DNA of 64,000 bases from Vibrio caribbeanicus ATCC BAA-2122 (GCF_000165125.1 NZ_AEIU01000069.1:1-64000), one strand, 5' to 3'; shown: positions 17,884 through 27,918, counted from the stretch's first letter. Numbers and translations are program-made. The notes: generated by a model from the letters alone, not told the origin.

Positions 17884-19209
17884 ATGAAACTAATGCATTA
17901 CTCAGTTGCTATCTCTGCAATGCTCTCAGCTTCTGTGTTAGCAGATACAGATATCTATCTCACCAATAACTCAAGCCAAGTGCTAACCATTCAAGTACGC
18001 CATGATGGGACTGATATCCTTAAAAGCGGTGAAGAGTGGCAGCAACATCGTGAAACTATTGGTCCTTGGGAAACAAAGTCTGTTATGAGCTTTAATCGTT
18101 GGAAAGGCATTAAGGCAGGTGAAGTGTACAATTTTGAAACGGTTGTTTCTAATCCGGATGGTCAAACTGTATCACTAAAGCAAGTGATGAAAGGCCATTG
18201 GTACAACTCAACAATTGAATATGGCCTGTCAAGTGCTGATATCGGCTTATCTCTCAAAAAAGACAGGAAAATTCATCGTGACTTTAGTAATGATTTTGGC
18301 AAAGAAAACACAGAACTTGCCTTTAAATCGGTGAAAACCGCTCGATATGATGATATCTACTACACTATAACGCCAGAAAAAGTCGATGAGATAGTTGAGC
18401 CTGATGAAAATGCATTGAAAGTCATGACTTACAATATCTGGGCTTTACCCGTCATTGCAAAACATATCGGCGATAGGTACCAAGAAATACCGAAGCATGT
18501 GAAAGGATATGATGTACTTGCACTCCAAGAAGTGTTCGCCGCAGGACGAGGTGAGTTTTTACGTGAGCTTGCAAAAGAATATCCTTATCAAACCCAAATG
18601 CTAGATAAGAAAGGGCCTAATATTTATGATGGTGGAGTGACCATCGTTAGTCGTTATCCCATTGTAAATCAAACTCAGTTTGTTTTTCCTGATTGTACGG
18701 GAACAGACTGTTTTGCTGATAAGGGGGTGAACTATGCTGAGATTATTAAAGGGGGCGTCGCATATCATGTGTTTGCAACACACACAGCCTCGTATGACAC
18801 ATCAACAGCTCGAGAGTATCGTCAACGTCAGTTTAAACAAATGCGCCAACTTGCTTCTACTCTTAATATTCCAAAGAATGAAGCTGTGATCTACGGTGGA
18901 GACTTCAATGTGAACAAGCGTAAGTTCCCTGGCGACTACCAACAAATGCTCTCAAATCTCAGCGCAATTGAGCCAAGCTATTCAGGGTATACAGAATCAA
19001 CCTTTGATCCAAGAGTCAACAATTTTGCTGGAAAAATAAGAGAGGATAATGGCAACGTCGAGTATCTAGATTATGTCATGGTAAGTAATGAGTACCTCAA
19101 TAAATCACATAGCGATAATCGAGTCGATGTTCCTCGTTCAACTTCAGAGGGTCTTTGGAAACATTTCAACCTATCTGACCATTTTCCGGTTAGCTCGGTA
19201 ATAAAATAA
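17884..19209 (+). CDS. secreted sphingomyelin phosphodiesterase (neutral SMase C)
   Basis: Secreted Mg-dependent sphingomyelinase/hemolysin of 441 residues that hydrolyses sphingomyelin to ceramide and phosphocholine, often as a membrane-damaging toxin. The signal peptide is MKLMHYSVAISAMLSASVLA. A beta-rich domain of about 160 residues precedes the endonuclease/exonuclease/phosphatase fold. Catalytic stretches are MTYNIW, LQEVF (Glu216), GGDFNVN (Asp340, Asn342), LDYVMV and SDHFP (His433). AAGGAA precedes the ATG at 17884; an earlier in-frame start at 17815 would bury the signal peptide. The stop overlaps the next start (TAATG), coupling it to the foldase-like gene. Confidence 0.9.
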   Translation: MKLMHYSVAISAMLSASVLADTDIYLTNNSSQVLTIQVRHDGTDILKSGEEWQQHRETIGPWETKSVMSFNRWKGIKAGEVYNFETVVSNPDGQTVSLKQVMKGHWYNSTIEYGLSSADIGLSLKKDRKIHRDFSNDFGKENTELAFKSVKTARYDDIYYTITPEKVDEIVEPDENALKVMTYNIWALPVIAKHIGDRYQEIPKHVKGYDVLALQEVFAAGRGEFLRELAKEYPYQTQMLDKKGPNIYDGGVTIVSRYPIVNQTQFVFPDCTGTDCFADKGVNYAEIIKGGVAYHVFATHTASYDTSTAREYRQRQFKQMRQLASTLNIPKNEAVIYGGDFNVNKRKFPGDYQQMLSNLSAIEPSYSGYTESTFDPRVNNFAGKIREDNGNVEYLDYVMVSNEYLNKSHSDNRVDVPRSTSEGLWKHFNLSDHFPVSSVIK

Positions 19210-20153
19210 TGAGGCTTTTTATCATATTCACTGTACTCACCTTCCTGGTGGGTACAGGATTTTGGATATCCTTCGATGGTGATACAGGCCAGACTTTCAC
19301 TGAAGTAGCGAACTCCAGTCAAAAAAAAGAACCTGTGGGGGAAAATAGTTCAAAGAATTCGCGCATTGATCTGAGTGTTAACAATGATAACGGGAGCGAG
19401 CGTCGTATAGAGTTGTTGGACCAATTGCAAGACTCAGAAGGACAAGCGCTTCAAAACATAATGGACACGTTTTGGATGAGTTGTCGAGCCAACAATAACT
19501 GCCAACAGCTTTTGGCAGAGTACCAGGCGAGATTATCATTAAGTGATTATCGATTGTTGAAATACTATCCGGAGTTAAACAAACAGTGGCAGCAAGTGTT
19601 GGGCGAGCTTGAATTGAATCAAATAGCCACCTTATCTGAAAGGATCGAAGAATTGAAAAATCAAGCTAGTCTTGTATGGGGAAGTGATGTTTCGCGGATT
19701 TTACAAGATGAATTTGCTCTGTATGATTTTACCCTTGAGTCTCATGCTTTAGAGGCAAATAATCCAGAGCAGTATATAGATAACTTTGAAAACTTTATTG
19801 GTCGCTGGGAGGATAAAGCTCAACTTTTAGGGATTGATAGCGATAGTGCAATCTTCGAAATAGGGATTGATCTTATTCCGGAGCATTTCGATGCTTCTGA
19901 CCGGGAATATATAAGCGATAATTTGGCAAGTACTTATCTGAGTGCTCTTCAAAAAGAATCTTTGTTGCTTCGACTTCAGCAAGTTGCCGCTCAAAAGCAG
20001 AATGTCAAAGACTACAACTCACAGTTGCTACAACTCAAAAATGACTTAAACCAACAGCGTTCATCATCAGCAAGCAATATGAGTGATGCTGAATGGAAAG
20101 TGTATTATGAAACTGAAATAAGGAAGTTTAGAGTTAACTTTTTCTCCCACTAA
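19209..20153 (+). CDS. lipase-foldase (Lif)-like membrane-anchored chaperone
   Basis: 314 residues: an amino-terminal membrane anchor (FIIFTVLTFLVGTGFWI), a low-complexity linker to about residue 65, then an all-helical region. The stretch LVWGSDVSRILQDEFALYDFTLESHAL matches the typical lipase-chaperone pattern (FG-x-x-A-x-x-LF-x-x-E-x-x-L). Lipase foldases hold secreted lipases for steric folding in the periplasm. The usual R-x-x-FDYFLSA motif is replaced by LQNIMDTFWMSC with a Cys92/Cys98 pair, so this is a divergent member. One-base overlap with the sphingomyelinase gene suggests that enzyme is the client. A half-copy of the interspersed repeat follows directly. Confidence 0.65.
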   Translation: MRLFIIFTVLTFLVGTGFWISFDGDTGQTFTEVANSSQKKEPVGENSSKNSRIDLSVNNDNGSERRIELLDQLQDSEGQALQNIMDTFWMSCRANNNCQQLLAEYQARLSLSDYRLLKYYPELNKQWQQVLGELELNQIATLSERIEELKNQASLVWGSDVSRILQDEFALYDFTLESHALEANNPEQYIDNFENFIGRWEDKAQLLGIDSDSAIFEIGIDLIPEHFDASDREYISDNLASTYLSALQKESLLLRLQQVAAQKQNVKDYNSQLLQLKNDLNQQRSSSASNMSDAEWKVYYETEIRKFRVNFFSH

Positions 20154-20156
20154 TTA

Positions 20157-20222
20157 TATACACCCAAGTAACCTCAAGATGCTAGGTTCAGCGAGAATGT
20201 CTTGCTTGACAGGCAAGGCAAC
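20157..20222. repeat. Vibrio interspersed repeat, half copy
   Basis: About 66 bases matching the right half of the copy at 9899-10073 in inverse orientation: TATACACCCAAGTAACCTCA, then AGATGCTAGGTT, and CTTGCTTGACAGGCAAGGCA. The other half is missing. It starts four bases after the foldase-like gene and could act as its terminator hairpin. Confidence 0.75.
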
Positions 20223-20485
20223 TTTAATCATTTCAATTAATAATCTGGATTTATGTATCCTTGCGCTACTCATTACTAATTTTTATTTTATCACTAAATA
20301 TAAGGCGATATAGATATAACCAGAGAGTCTAATTTTTATTTAATAAAAATAGGAAACCGATTGCTCATAATGACATTAATATTATTTCTGAATAAATGTC
20401 AGAAAAATTGATATAGAATATATGGCGGTTAAATTGTCTCTGATATATAGCACTCGATTTTTTCATTTAAAACATGGTGTTATAT
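20223..20485. other. AT-rich region upstream of collagenase
   Basis: AT-rich spacer expected to hold the collagenase promoter. No ribosome binding site stands out and no other element is seen. Confidence 0.45.
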
Positions 20486-22879
20486 ATGAATTTATATAGA
20501 AGTAAACTTGTCAAAAAAATATATTTAGCTGGATTATTAATGGCTAGCAATCAAGTCATGGCGAGTGACGATTGCCAATTTGGAGGTTTAGTTAATCAAT
20601 CTGACTGGGTAGAGAGAGTCTCTCTAGCGAGCGATGATTGTTATAAATCTTGGTTCAATGCGCCGAAAGGAACAGCTCTTTCTTTATACAGTGAGTCCTC
20701 ACTGAAAAATATCGTCTTAGAACTGGATAAATCGATAGTTTCTTATCGAGGCGAAGAGAGTGAAGCGAAACGCATTCATAATTTGAGTGAGTTCATTCGC
20801 GCGGCTTATTACGTTAGATACAATAACAGAAGCGAGCTTGGATCATTTTCCAAAGACTTTAGCGTTATGGTAGCGCACATTGCTGATCGCTTTATCGGTT
20901 CCGATAATGCGAGACTTCTGGGAGCAGAGCAAGCTGACGCAATGTATTCTGTAACTTTACTTGTCGATAATATTAGACAACTGCCGATTACTATGGACTC
21001 GATGCTTACTCTTCTAGAGTCTATAAACCCAGAAAACAGTCAAAGCTATGAGTTTATTTGGGGTGTCAATAACTTATTTGTTGCTATGTTTGGCCACATT
21101 TATCTTGATGAATTCTATGAAGACTTACTCCTTCATCCAGAGTATTTAGAACGTTTAGAGAACTTTGTACATGATAACTTATGGCTCATGGGGACTGAAG
21201 CAGAAATGCTTTTGCACCATGCTGTTAGAGAGATAGGACGTTTACTCGTTAGCGATAAAGAAGCGATTAACCAATCTGTAGTTCGTTTCCTCAAAAAAGT
21301 TATGCGGGATCATGGGTTGGACGGTGAGCAACGGAAGTTGTGGGTTGCCGCTGCCGAAATGCTGCTACATTATGAGCCGGAAATTGCTGAGAGCTTAGAT
21401 ATTCCAAACCAAAAAATAGTTTTGGAGCAAAATCTATTTGTCCATCGCTATCAATGTGAGGGACCAGCCGTTATTCGCTCACAGAATTTAACGAAAGAAC
21501 AAGAAGTTGAAGCATGTGAAAAATTACGGGAGGCAGAGAACGAGTTTCATTCACTGGTGAAGTCAGGCCAAGTTCCTGTAGAAGACGACTATAATAGTGA
21601 GCTTGAAGTTGTGGTATGGAAAGATAAGTCCTCATATTCGACTTTTTCACATTTCTTGTTTGGTAACAGTACGAACAACGGCGGTCAGTATTTGGAAGGG
21701 GACCCAACAAAGGCTGATAATACCGCTCGCTTTTTGGCTTATCGTACTGATAGTGACACTTTATCAATCCTCAACTTAGAGCATGAGTATGTTCATTATT
21801 TGGATGGAAGGTTTAATTTATATGGTGATTTTAGGCAGACGATGGCAAAGGGAAACATTGTTTGGTGGCTAGAGGGTTTTGCAGAATACGCTCATTACAA
21901 GGATAAAAACCAAGGGGCAATACGAGTGATTGGTAAGGACAATTACTCTTTATCGGAAGTCTTGGCAACCAGTTATGATGACGATGCGAACCGAGTCTAT
22001 CGTTGGGGCTACCTAGCTGTCAGATTTCTATTTGAAAAGCATCCAACTGAAATTGAACAGCTGCTTGGTTATGCAAGAAAGGGAGAATATTCGACTTGGT
22101 CAAAAGAAGTGCAACGTTTAGGCTCGGATTATGACCAAGAATTTACACTTTGGATAAAAAGCTTGGCGAATGATAAAGGCCAAGAACCGGAGAGTGAAGA
22201 GCGACCAAACTCAGATAAAATAACTGAAATGTCTTTGAATAGTAGTGCAACTTATTCTGCTAAAAAGTATCAAGAACATTTATTTTACATCGATGTACCC
22301 GATAGGGTCACTGAATTTAAAGTGTCTATCAAGGGAGATGGAGACGCGGATCTGTACGCAAGTTATGATCGTGTAGCTCATTACTTTGACTATGAAACGG
22401 CAGATTATAAGGTTGGGGCTAGTAACGAAGCGATCATATTCGAGCCTCAAGATGATGGGTTTGTTGTGCCTGGGCGTTATTATTTTAGTTTGACTGGACG
22501 AGACAGCTTTCATAAGGTCATAGTGTCGAGTGTTGCTGAAATTGAAGCAGTCGAAGACTCATCGCAAAACTATCCAACGGTACTGGAAAATGGTCAAACT
22601 GAGATCATAACAGTTGATGGTGTTTACTACGTAGGCTTATACGTTGATGAACCTGGCACAGTGAATGTGAGTGTAAAGCCAGTGGATGACAAACATGGAA
22701 ATATTGATCTGTATATAGGCTTAGACGCATGGGCATCCAAAGAAAATTTCGATATACCTGCATATGATATACTTGATTATAAATATGTTAATTTCGAGGC
22801 CTCTAAACCAGGTTACGTATATTTTACCTTTGACTCCGTAGCTGATAGCCGGAAGTTCGAACTTACTATCTCTCATTAA
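20486..22879 (+). CDS. secreted microbial collagenase (peptidase M9)
   Basis: Secreted zinc collagenase of about 797 residues. A signal peptide (to about residue 26) is followed by the M9 amino-terminal activator region. The catalytic domain carries LEHEYVHYLDGRF (HExxH) and, about 28 residues on, WWLEGFAEYAHY supplying the third zinc ligand Glu. The carboxy end has two tandem prepeptidase C-terminal (PPC) beta domains that bind collagen or are removed after export. The start is uncertain: ATG at 20474 or 20486, the latter with a weak GGTG site. It degrades collagen in animal tissue or detritus and is probably exported by type II secretion. Confidence 0.92.
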   Translation: MNLYRSKLVKKIYLAGLLMASNQVMASDDCQFGGLVNQSDWVERVSLASDDCYKSWFNAPKGTALSLYSESSLKNIVLELDKSIVSYRGEESEAKRIHNLSEFIRAAYYVRYNNRSELGSFSKDFSVMVAHIADRFIGSDNARLLGAEQADAMYSVTLLVDNIRQLPITMDSMLTLLESINPENSQSYEFIWGVNNLFVAMFGHIYLDEFYEDLLLHPEYLERLENFVHDNLWLMGTEAEMLLHHAVREIGRLLVSDKEAINQSVVRFLKKVMRDHGLDGEQRKLWVAAAEMLLHYEPEIAESLDIPNQKIVLEQNLFVHRYQCEGPAVIRSQNLTKEQEVEACEKLREAENEFHSLVKSGQVPVEDDYNSELEVVVWKDKSSYSTFSHFLFGNSTNNGGQYLEGDPTKADNTARFLAYRTDSDTLSILNLEHEYVHYLDGRFNLYGDFRQTMAKGNIVWWLEGFAEYAHYKDKNQGAIRVIGKDNYSLSEVLATSYDDDANRVYRWGYLAVRFLFEKHPTEIEQLLGYARKGEYSTWSKEVQRLGSDYDQEFTLWIKSLANDKGQEPESEERPNSDKITEMSLNSSATYSAKKYQEHLFYIDVPDRVTEFKVSIKGDGDADLYASYDRVAHYFDYETADYKVGASNEAIIFEPQDDGFVVPGRYYFSLTGRDSFHKVIVSSVAEIEAVEDSSQNYPTVLENGQTEIITVDGVYYVGLYVDEPGTVNVSVKPVDDKHGNIDLYIGLDAWASKENFDIPAYDILDYKYVNFEASKPGYVYFTFDSVADSRKFELTISH

Positions 22880-22887
22880 ATCAATAA

Positions 22888-22916
22888 CTAAAAGGTCGTA
22901 AAATGCGACCTTTTAG
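22888..22916 (+). terminator. rho-independent terminator
   Basis: Perfect 11-bp stem (CTAAAAGGTCG / CGACCTTTTAG) with a 7-base loop, eight bases after the collagenase stop. Confidence 0.8.
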
Positions 22917-23117
22917 TCAATAATTCTATCAATTTAAGAATAAAGGATATAAACGCTACTGATGCTCAATTGAGCAGGTTTATATTGCAAAGTGATCTAT
23001 AGCCGAAAAATCGATCAAAAACTGATCGTTTTCCTTCCTCTGATTGATTTAAGTGATAAGTTGATTAGGTAGAGTAAATACTCTCCAGATGCATAATTAT
23101 TACAAAGAGGGAATTGT

Positions 23118-24305
23118 ATGAGATCGAATCTATCGACAGGCTTCATGCTTGCTACAGCTTTGGTTGGCTTCCAAACAAATGCAACAATCGTAAATTCTGA
23201 ACAGGTGGTAGCCGTACCACAAGCAGAAAAAATCGCTCAACAAAAGAGACAACTGGCTATCCAGTTTGGCACACACTATCGTGAATTAGAGAGCAGTCTT
23301 AAAGCACAGATAAGTGAAAAAAACCTTTCTGCACCTATGGAAAATATCCGTGCGGTAAAGCCTTACTCTAAGCTCAGCAGGCAGATGCAGAAAGCTGACC
23401 ATGATTACCGTGTCATGAAAGGTGTGGAACAATTCACTGACTCACTGATTGAGTTACGTCTGGCCGATGAGTCTATGCTTGAGAAGTGGAAGATGGGTGA
23501 GAGCCCTTTATTTGCTTTCGAGCCATCCGGTGATGAGGCTGATTGGAAATATATTGAAGCGTTTGACGTTAATGGTAAAGAGTACTTCTTAGATGTGTAT
23601 CAAATGCCAGATAGGCCAGTTTTTGTTGTCGATAATGACAGTTCAAAAGAGATGAGAGCTGGCCTCGAAGCGATGCGAGCTGAAATGCATCGATTGGGGC
23701 AGAAAGCTGACTTAATAACCAACGATAAAAAACCAAAATTTAAAAAGACTAAAATGATGCGTGCTATGGTTCAAGATATAGAGCCGTTAAGTACCACGCA
23801 ACTGACAAAAATTAGCCTGGATAACGACAGAGAACCTTGGATTTCAAAAGCAGAAATTTACGCCATGATTATGGGAGTGAATCCAGATCGCGCTGAACCT
23901 CAAATAGACATGGTTGAAATGCCTTATTTGGATGATGCTAAAAAAGACTACTATCCCAACCAAACCATTATTTTTTGGGATCGTTATCGTTGGGGAGCTG
24001 CTGACATCATTTTGATGGAGCAGGATGATAAAACCAATTATAAAAAGTTGGCGCAGTTAGTGGTGGAGTTGGCTGAGGAGATTCTCAAGAACTACCCAGA
24101 TCCTGAGGTACAAGGTTACGCTATCATTGCACAGATAACGAATAAAATTATTGCCGCTTTACCGGATGAGTGGATGATCAACAACGACGACTATGTAGAT
24201 TCTTATTACACAGTTATGCAAGATACGCCTTATGTTGATAGGCCAGGAGCAAATGGTAATGCGATAGCAACATTTGAACCTGTGACAATCGACCCAACAC
24301 ACTAG
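23118..24305 (+). CDS. exported DUF3103-like protein
   Basis: 395-residue exported protein with a signal peptide (MRSNLSTGFMLATALVGFQTNA). It is predicted soluble, acidic and rich in Met, Asp and Lys. I think it belongs to DUF3103, a family of unknown function in vibrios, but the match is from memory. Recognisable patches are WISKAEIYAMIMGVNPD and NQTIIFWDRYRWGAADIILMEQDD. No HExxH or other catalytic motif is seen. GAGGGA precedes the ATG. It stands between the collagenase and a chemoreceptor, each closed by its own terminator, so it is monocistronic. Confidence 0.7.
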   Translation: MRSNLSTGFMLATALVGFQTNATIVNSEQVVAVPQAEKIAQQKRQLAIQFGTHYRELESSLKAQISEKNLSAPMENIRAVKPYSKLSRQMQKADHDYRVMKGVEQFTDSLIELRLADESMLEKWKMGESPLFAFEPSGDEADWKYIEAFDVNGKEYFLDVYQMPDRPVFVVDNDSSKEMRAGLEAMRAEMHRLGQKADLITNDKKPKFKKTKMMRAMVQDIEPLSTTQLTKISLDNDREPWISKAEIYAMIMGVNPDRAEPQIDMVEMPYLDDAKKDYYPNQTIIFWDRYRWGAADIILMEQDDKTNYKKLAQLVVELAEEILKNYPDPEVQGYAIIAQITNKIIAALPDEWMINNDDYVDSYYTVMQDTPYVDRPGANGNAIATFEPVTIDPTH

Positions 24306-24331
24306 TTCGCTTTCACCTTCAAATAACTTAG

Positions 24332-24354
24332 AAAGAGCCTTCGGGCTCTTTTTT
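24332..24354 (+). terminator. rho-independent terminator
   Basis: AAAGAGCC-TTCG-GGCTCTTT followed by further T residues: a classic 8-bp stem with a UUCG tetraloop after the DUF3103-like gene. Confidence 0.9.
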
Positions 24355-24517
24355 ATATTGCAATAATCATTGCTAAAAGCCATATTGTGTGATTTTTATC
24401 CCAATTGTAAAATCAGATTAAGTTTTATTTTAAATAATATAAGATTCTGATTAGATTGGTTCTTTATTTTTATGTTCTAATTTAATGACTAGAACCAATA
24501 ATGTTGAATTGTTAGCT

Positions 24518-24550
24518 TATACCCAAGCATCTTGAGGCTACTTGGGTATA
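24518..24550. repeat. minimal palindromic form of the interspersed repeat
   Basis: TATACCCAAG and CTTGGGTATA flank a 13-base core (CATCTTGAGGCTA). This is just the two ends of the interspersed repeat brought together without the interior, most simply an internal deletion product of a full element. Confidence 0.75.
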
Positions 24551-24874
24551 TATTTCTTTATCCAATTTTATTGGAACCTAGTTTTTAATAAAAAGTTTTA
24601 TTTAATATTTGGGTAGGGAGTATTAATTTTTAATATAAAACTCTCGTTATTAGATAAATAAAGATATGATACATTTTTGCTGTCTAAAGGAAGGGGATTT
24701 GATAATTTTGGTCGGCGAATAATAGCTTTTAAATTAAATGTATTTACTATCGAAGCGGGGTTTTTAGGTTGATTTTTAGTTGCTTTTCTACTAATTCAAA
24801 GAGAAGTGAACAATTAATTGTTGTGATTACAATTTTCCTGTGCATGGATTGAGCGAAGAAAAGTTGAGGGACAA

Positions 24875-26971
24875 ATGTTTAGTAGCATACGTACAAGATT
24901 AGCGGTGAGCGCTGGTATTGCAATGGTGTTTACACTTTTGATTGCAATGGGAGTAACAACAAGAGCCTTCACTGATGTCAATATCAAAACAACGGAGAAG
25001 GTGACTGCTCAGCTCAAGGAGTCTACAAACGAAAATTTAGAATCGACAGCACTGAAGTTGGGGCAGACCATTGCAAATAGTCTTGGCCCAGTATTGATGA
25101 ATTTATCGCAAATACGTTCGATTATTGAATTGAGTGGTGAGCAGCAAATGGGTGCAGACATGATTGTTGAACAGTTTTTGTCCGCGATGAGGGTGCAAGA
25201 TGCTGCGGTGTTTGCAGGTTACATGGTGTGGGAAGAAAAAACATGGTCAATTGAGTCGGAAAGTTCTGTTCCGAAAGCGTTCAATAAAAATGGATTTTTA
25301 GCTCCATTTTTTTATGCAAATGTGAACCAAGAATTTGAGACGGTTGCTATGGATAGCTTCCGCAATAGCGCCATCAACAAACATGGAGAAAGAAAGGATG
25401 ATTGGCATCTCATGCCGTTTGAGACAGGAAAAACATTTGTCATGGAGCCCTACATGTATCCTGTTCTCGGAAAAGATGAGTTGATAACCACGATCAGTCA
25501 ACCAATCAAATATCAAGGCAGGATTATTGGATCCTTGGGCTTTGACCTTTCTCTTAAGGAATTGAGTGAACAAAGTGCTTCTTTGGCGAAAGACCTATTC
25601 GATGGAGAAGGAAATATTATTATCACGACTTGGAAAGGTGCTGTTCTCGCCAACACGATGGATGAGAAGTCAATCGGCGAAAAGGTTTCTAATCAGCTCT
25701 TTTCAAGTTGGGACAAAATTCAATCTAATGCAAAGCTTGGTATCTCCAATATTATCACTATCGACACTTATGAGTATGCGGTTACTGCAGTTGAAACAGA
25801 TGACTCACCATGGATTGTTATGGTCTCGGTACCTACGAGCAAATTGACTCAAAGTATTGCGGAATATCAAAATTGGAGTGATGCACAAAATAATGCTGCA
25901 CTAACTCAAGGTATTTGGGCGGGGCTGGCTGCAATCGTAGTTGGGATCGCTGCAATGGCTTGGTTAGCCAATTCGCTTGGGAAAGTACTTGAAGATCTAG
26001 TGGAACGCTTTAAAGACGCGGCGCAAGGTGAAGGAGATCTGACTTATCGGATAGAGGTCAAAGGAAAAGATGAAACTGCCCAGTTAGCCCATTGGTTCAA
26101 TATGTTTCTCTCCAGAATGCAAGAGGCGCTCTGTGTGGTAATGTCAACGGCTGACAAAGTGGATGAGAATGCGAGTAGCGGCCAAGCTAGTGCCGAAAGC
26201 TCAAAAACGAAATTGAATGCACAACTTGCCGAAGTTGACTCTTTGGCAACAGCGATTAATGAAATGAGTGCGGCATCACAAGAGGTGGCTAATGCCGCGA
26301 TTTTAGCAGCTACTTCTGCAAATGAAGTTCAGAACAACAGCTCTCAAGGTATGGGGCGTATGAACGTCGCAGCCGATGCAGTAAGTGCTCTTGCTGAGAA
26401 GGTCAACCATGCGAAGAGCCAGACAGAAAACTTAGCTCAATCGAGTGCCGCTATTCAAAATATCTTAAGTGAAATCGGCGGCATTGCAGAGCAAACCAAT
26501 CTGTTGGCTTTAAATGCGGCTATCGAGGCTGCTCGCGCGGGAGAAGCGGGCAGGGGCTTTGCTGTTGTTGCTGATGAGGTGAGAAACTTGGCAACAAGAA
26601 CCCAGACATCGACAGAAGAGATCCGCAGTATGTTGAGTAGATTAGAGGGTGAGACGCAGACCATTGTTTCTCTGATGCAAGAGAGTCAACAGCAAGCTGA
26701 GGAAACCAGAGATGAGACTCAGCAAGTACGCCAAGCTCTTATCGGGATTAACAAGGAGATCGAAGTTATCAACGATATGAACAATCAGATAGCATCTGCT
26801 GCCGAAGAGCAAAGCTCGGTGTCTGAGGAAATCAATCGTAATGTTGTGATGATTAATGATACCGCTGTTGATGTGATGGGGTCTATGGCCCAATCGGTAG
26901 AAGTGAGTAATGAACTTTCCAACAGAGCAGCGGAATTACAAGTAGAGCTGAAACGATTTAAAATTAGCTAA
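24875..26971 (+). CDS. methyl-accepting chemotaxis protein
   Basis: Transmembrane chemoreceptor of 698 residues. The first membrane helix is near residues 8-30. A large periplasmic dCache-type sensor domain follows (with [16 protein letters not shown] and [13 protein letters not shown]), then a second membrane helix (about 345-365, [18 protein letters not shown]) and HAMP. The signalling domain has the conserved hairpin tip [39 protein letters not shown]. It lacks the carboxy-terminal NWETF-type CheR/CheB tether. GAGGG precedes the ATG. The ligand is unknown; neighbouring protease genes make amino acids or peptides plausible. Confidence 0.93.
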   Translation: MFSSIRTRLAVSAGIAMVFTLLIAMGVTTRAFTDVNIKTTEKVTAQLKESTNENLESTALKLGQTIANSLGPVLMNLSQIRSIIELSGEQQMGADMIVEQFLSAMRVQDAAVFAGYMVWEEKTWSIESESSVPKAFNKNGFLAPFFYANVNQEFETVAMDSFRNSAINKHGERKDDWHLMPFETGKTFVMEPYMYPVLGKDELITTISQPIKYQGRIIGSLGFDLSLKELSEQSASLAKDLFDGEGNIIITTWKGAVLANTMDEKSIGEKVSNQLFSSWDKIQSNAKLGISNIITIDTYEYAVTAVETDDSPWIVMVSVPTSKLTQSIAEYQNWSDAQNNAALTQGIWAGLAAIVVGIAAMAWLANSLGKVLEDLVERFKDAAQGEGDLTYRIEVKGKDETAQLAHWFNMFLSRMQEALCVVMSTADKVDENASSGQASAESSKTKLNAQLAEVDSLATAINEMSAASQEVANAAILAATSANEVQNNSSQGMGRMNVAADAVSALAEKVNHAKSQTENLAQSSAAIQNILSEIGGIAEQTNLLALNAAIEAARAGEAGRGFAVVADEVRNLATRTQTSTEEIRSMLSRLEGETQTIVSLMQESQQQAEETRDETQQVRQALIGINKEIEVINDMNNQIASAAEEQSSVSEEINRNVVMINDTAVDVMGSMAQSVEVSNELSNRAAELQVELKRFKIS

Positions 26972-27082
26972 ATACCTATCTAATTACTTTTTAGATCAGA
27001 ATATTATATTGATTAAAGTTTCAATATGTAACTGATTGTAATATTCTGATAAATGGCTTTTATATTGTCATTATTAAAGATT

Positions 27083-27137
27083 AAAGAACCTTGGTATATG
27101 AATTATTCAGAGTAATATTCCGGGTTCTTTTTATTTT
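27083..27137 (+). terminator. probable terminator after the chemoreceptor gene
   Basis: AAAGAACC pairs with GGGTTCTTT across a long loop and is followed by TTTATTTT. Confidence 0.6.
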
Positions 27138-27206
27138 ATGCTTACACTGACTGAATGTAACAAATATTTTTGAGACTCTTTGTGCATAATTATCAAAAAA
27201 ATTTAA

Positions 27207-27256
27207 TGTGATCTAAGTTGCTTCATAAATTACTTCTATTGACAATAGTGTGATCT
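27207..27256 (+). promoter_or_regulatory. two TGTGATCT direct repeats upstream of pilus genes
   Basis: TGTGATCTAA occurs at 27207 and TGTGATCTTAAT at 27249, 42 bases apart (about four helical turns), 160-200 bases upstream of the major subunit gene. Each resembles half of a CRP site, with no good second half. Confidence 0.35.
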
Positions 27257-27412
27257 TAATTCCAATGCTGTCTATATTATTTCCTTTGAAGAGAAAAGTA
27301 TTTTCATAACCAATGGATTGGATATATTTTATTTGTGTTTCAAATATATGTTTAATTACAGATGTTTGTCTCAAAAATAAGAAAAACTTTCAGATGAAAT
27401 AAAGGTAATAAT

Positions 27413-27868
27413 ATGAAAAAACTAATTCAAGTTGCTGCGCTTTCTGCTTTCACTTTTTCTGCAACCAATGCTCTTGCGGTTACTGATACGTTCAATGCAA
27501 CGCTTAAAGTTAAACAAGCAATATCTCTAACTAAAGATAAAGATCTAGACTTTGGTGAAGTTCTTACAACTCACAATACAGATATCGTTGTTGGTCAATC
27601 AGATGCTGGTGCAGCGAAATTTACTATCAACGGCGAAAATAATGCACCTGTAACTGTAACAATTAATGATACAGATCTGGTACATACTGATGGTACCAAT
27701 AAAATCGCTGCTACATTTGATTTTAACGCTACTCCTACTCTAAGTGGTACTGGCGCTGCTGATCTATTGATTGGTGGTACTGCAAAAGTGGCAGATGCGG
27801 TTACTGCAAACAACTTCATTGCTGGTACTTATCAGGCAGCTGTAAACGTTGACGTTGTATACCAATAA
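27413..27868 (+). CDS. DUF4402-type major pilin-like subunit
   Basis: Secreted 151-residue protein with a signal peptide ending ATNALA, then a Thr/Asn/Asp/Val-rich beta domain of DUF4402 type. LDFGEVLTT, the AAKFTINGENNAPVTVTI block and the final AGTYQAAVNVDVVYQ strand are typical. Such proteins are pilin-like subunits exported by chaperone-usher machinery. The strong ribosome binding site (AAAGG), first position in the operon and absence of Cys suggest it is the abundant shaft subunit. It is followed by an intercistronic hairpin, then a second DUF4402 protein, a chaperone and an usher. Confidence 0.8.
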   Translation: MKKLIQVAALSAFTFSATNALAVTDTFNATLKVKQAISLTKDKDLDFGEVLTTHNTDIVVGQSDAGAAKFTINGENNAPVTVTINDTDLVHTDGTNKIAATFDFNATPTLSGTGAADLLIGGTAKVADAVTANNFIAGTYQAAVNVDVVYQ

Positions 27869-27895
27869 AGTCGCCTTTTATTAGATTAATTTTGG

Positions 27896-27918
27896 AGGGC
27901 AGTGAACCTAACTGCCCT
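27896..27918 (+). promoter_or_regulatory. intercistronic hairpin in the pilus operon
   Basis: AGGGCAG / CTGCCCT with a 9-base loop lies 27 bases after the major subunit stop and has no T tract. Such a hairpin can protect the upstream message or partly terminate, giving more major subunit than chaperone and usher. Confidence 0.5.

Larger units (their letters stand above)
24306..24874. other. AT-rich intergenic region
   Basis: Between a terminator (24332-24354) and the chemoreceptor gene the sequence is AT-rich. It contains one compact palindromic repeat (24518-24550) and no reading frame of interest. The chemoreceptor promoter must lie here. Confidence 0.5.
26972..27412. other. pilus operon upstream region
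   Basis: Holds the chemoreceptor terminator (27083-27137) and the control region of the pilus operon, which is AT-rich with two TGTGATCT repeats 42 bases apart. No gene is seen. Confidence 0.5.
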
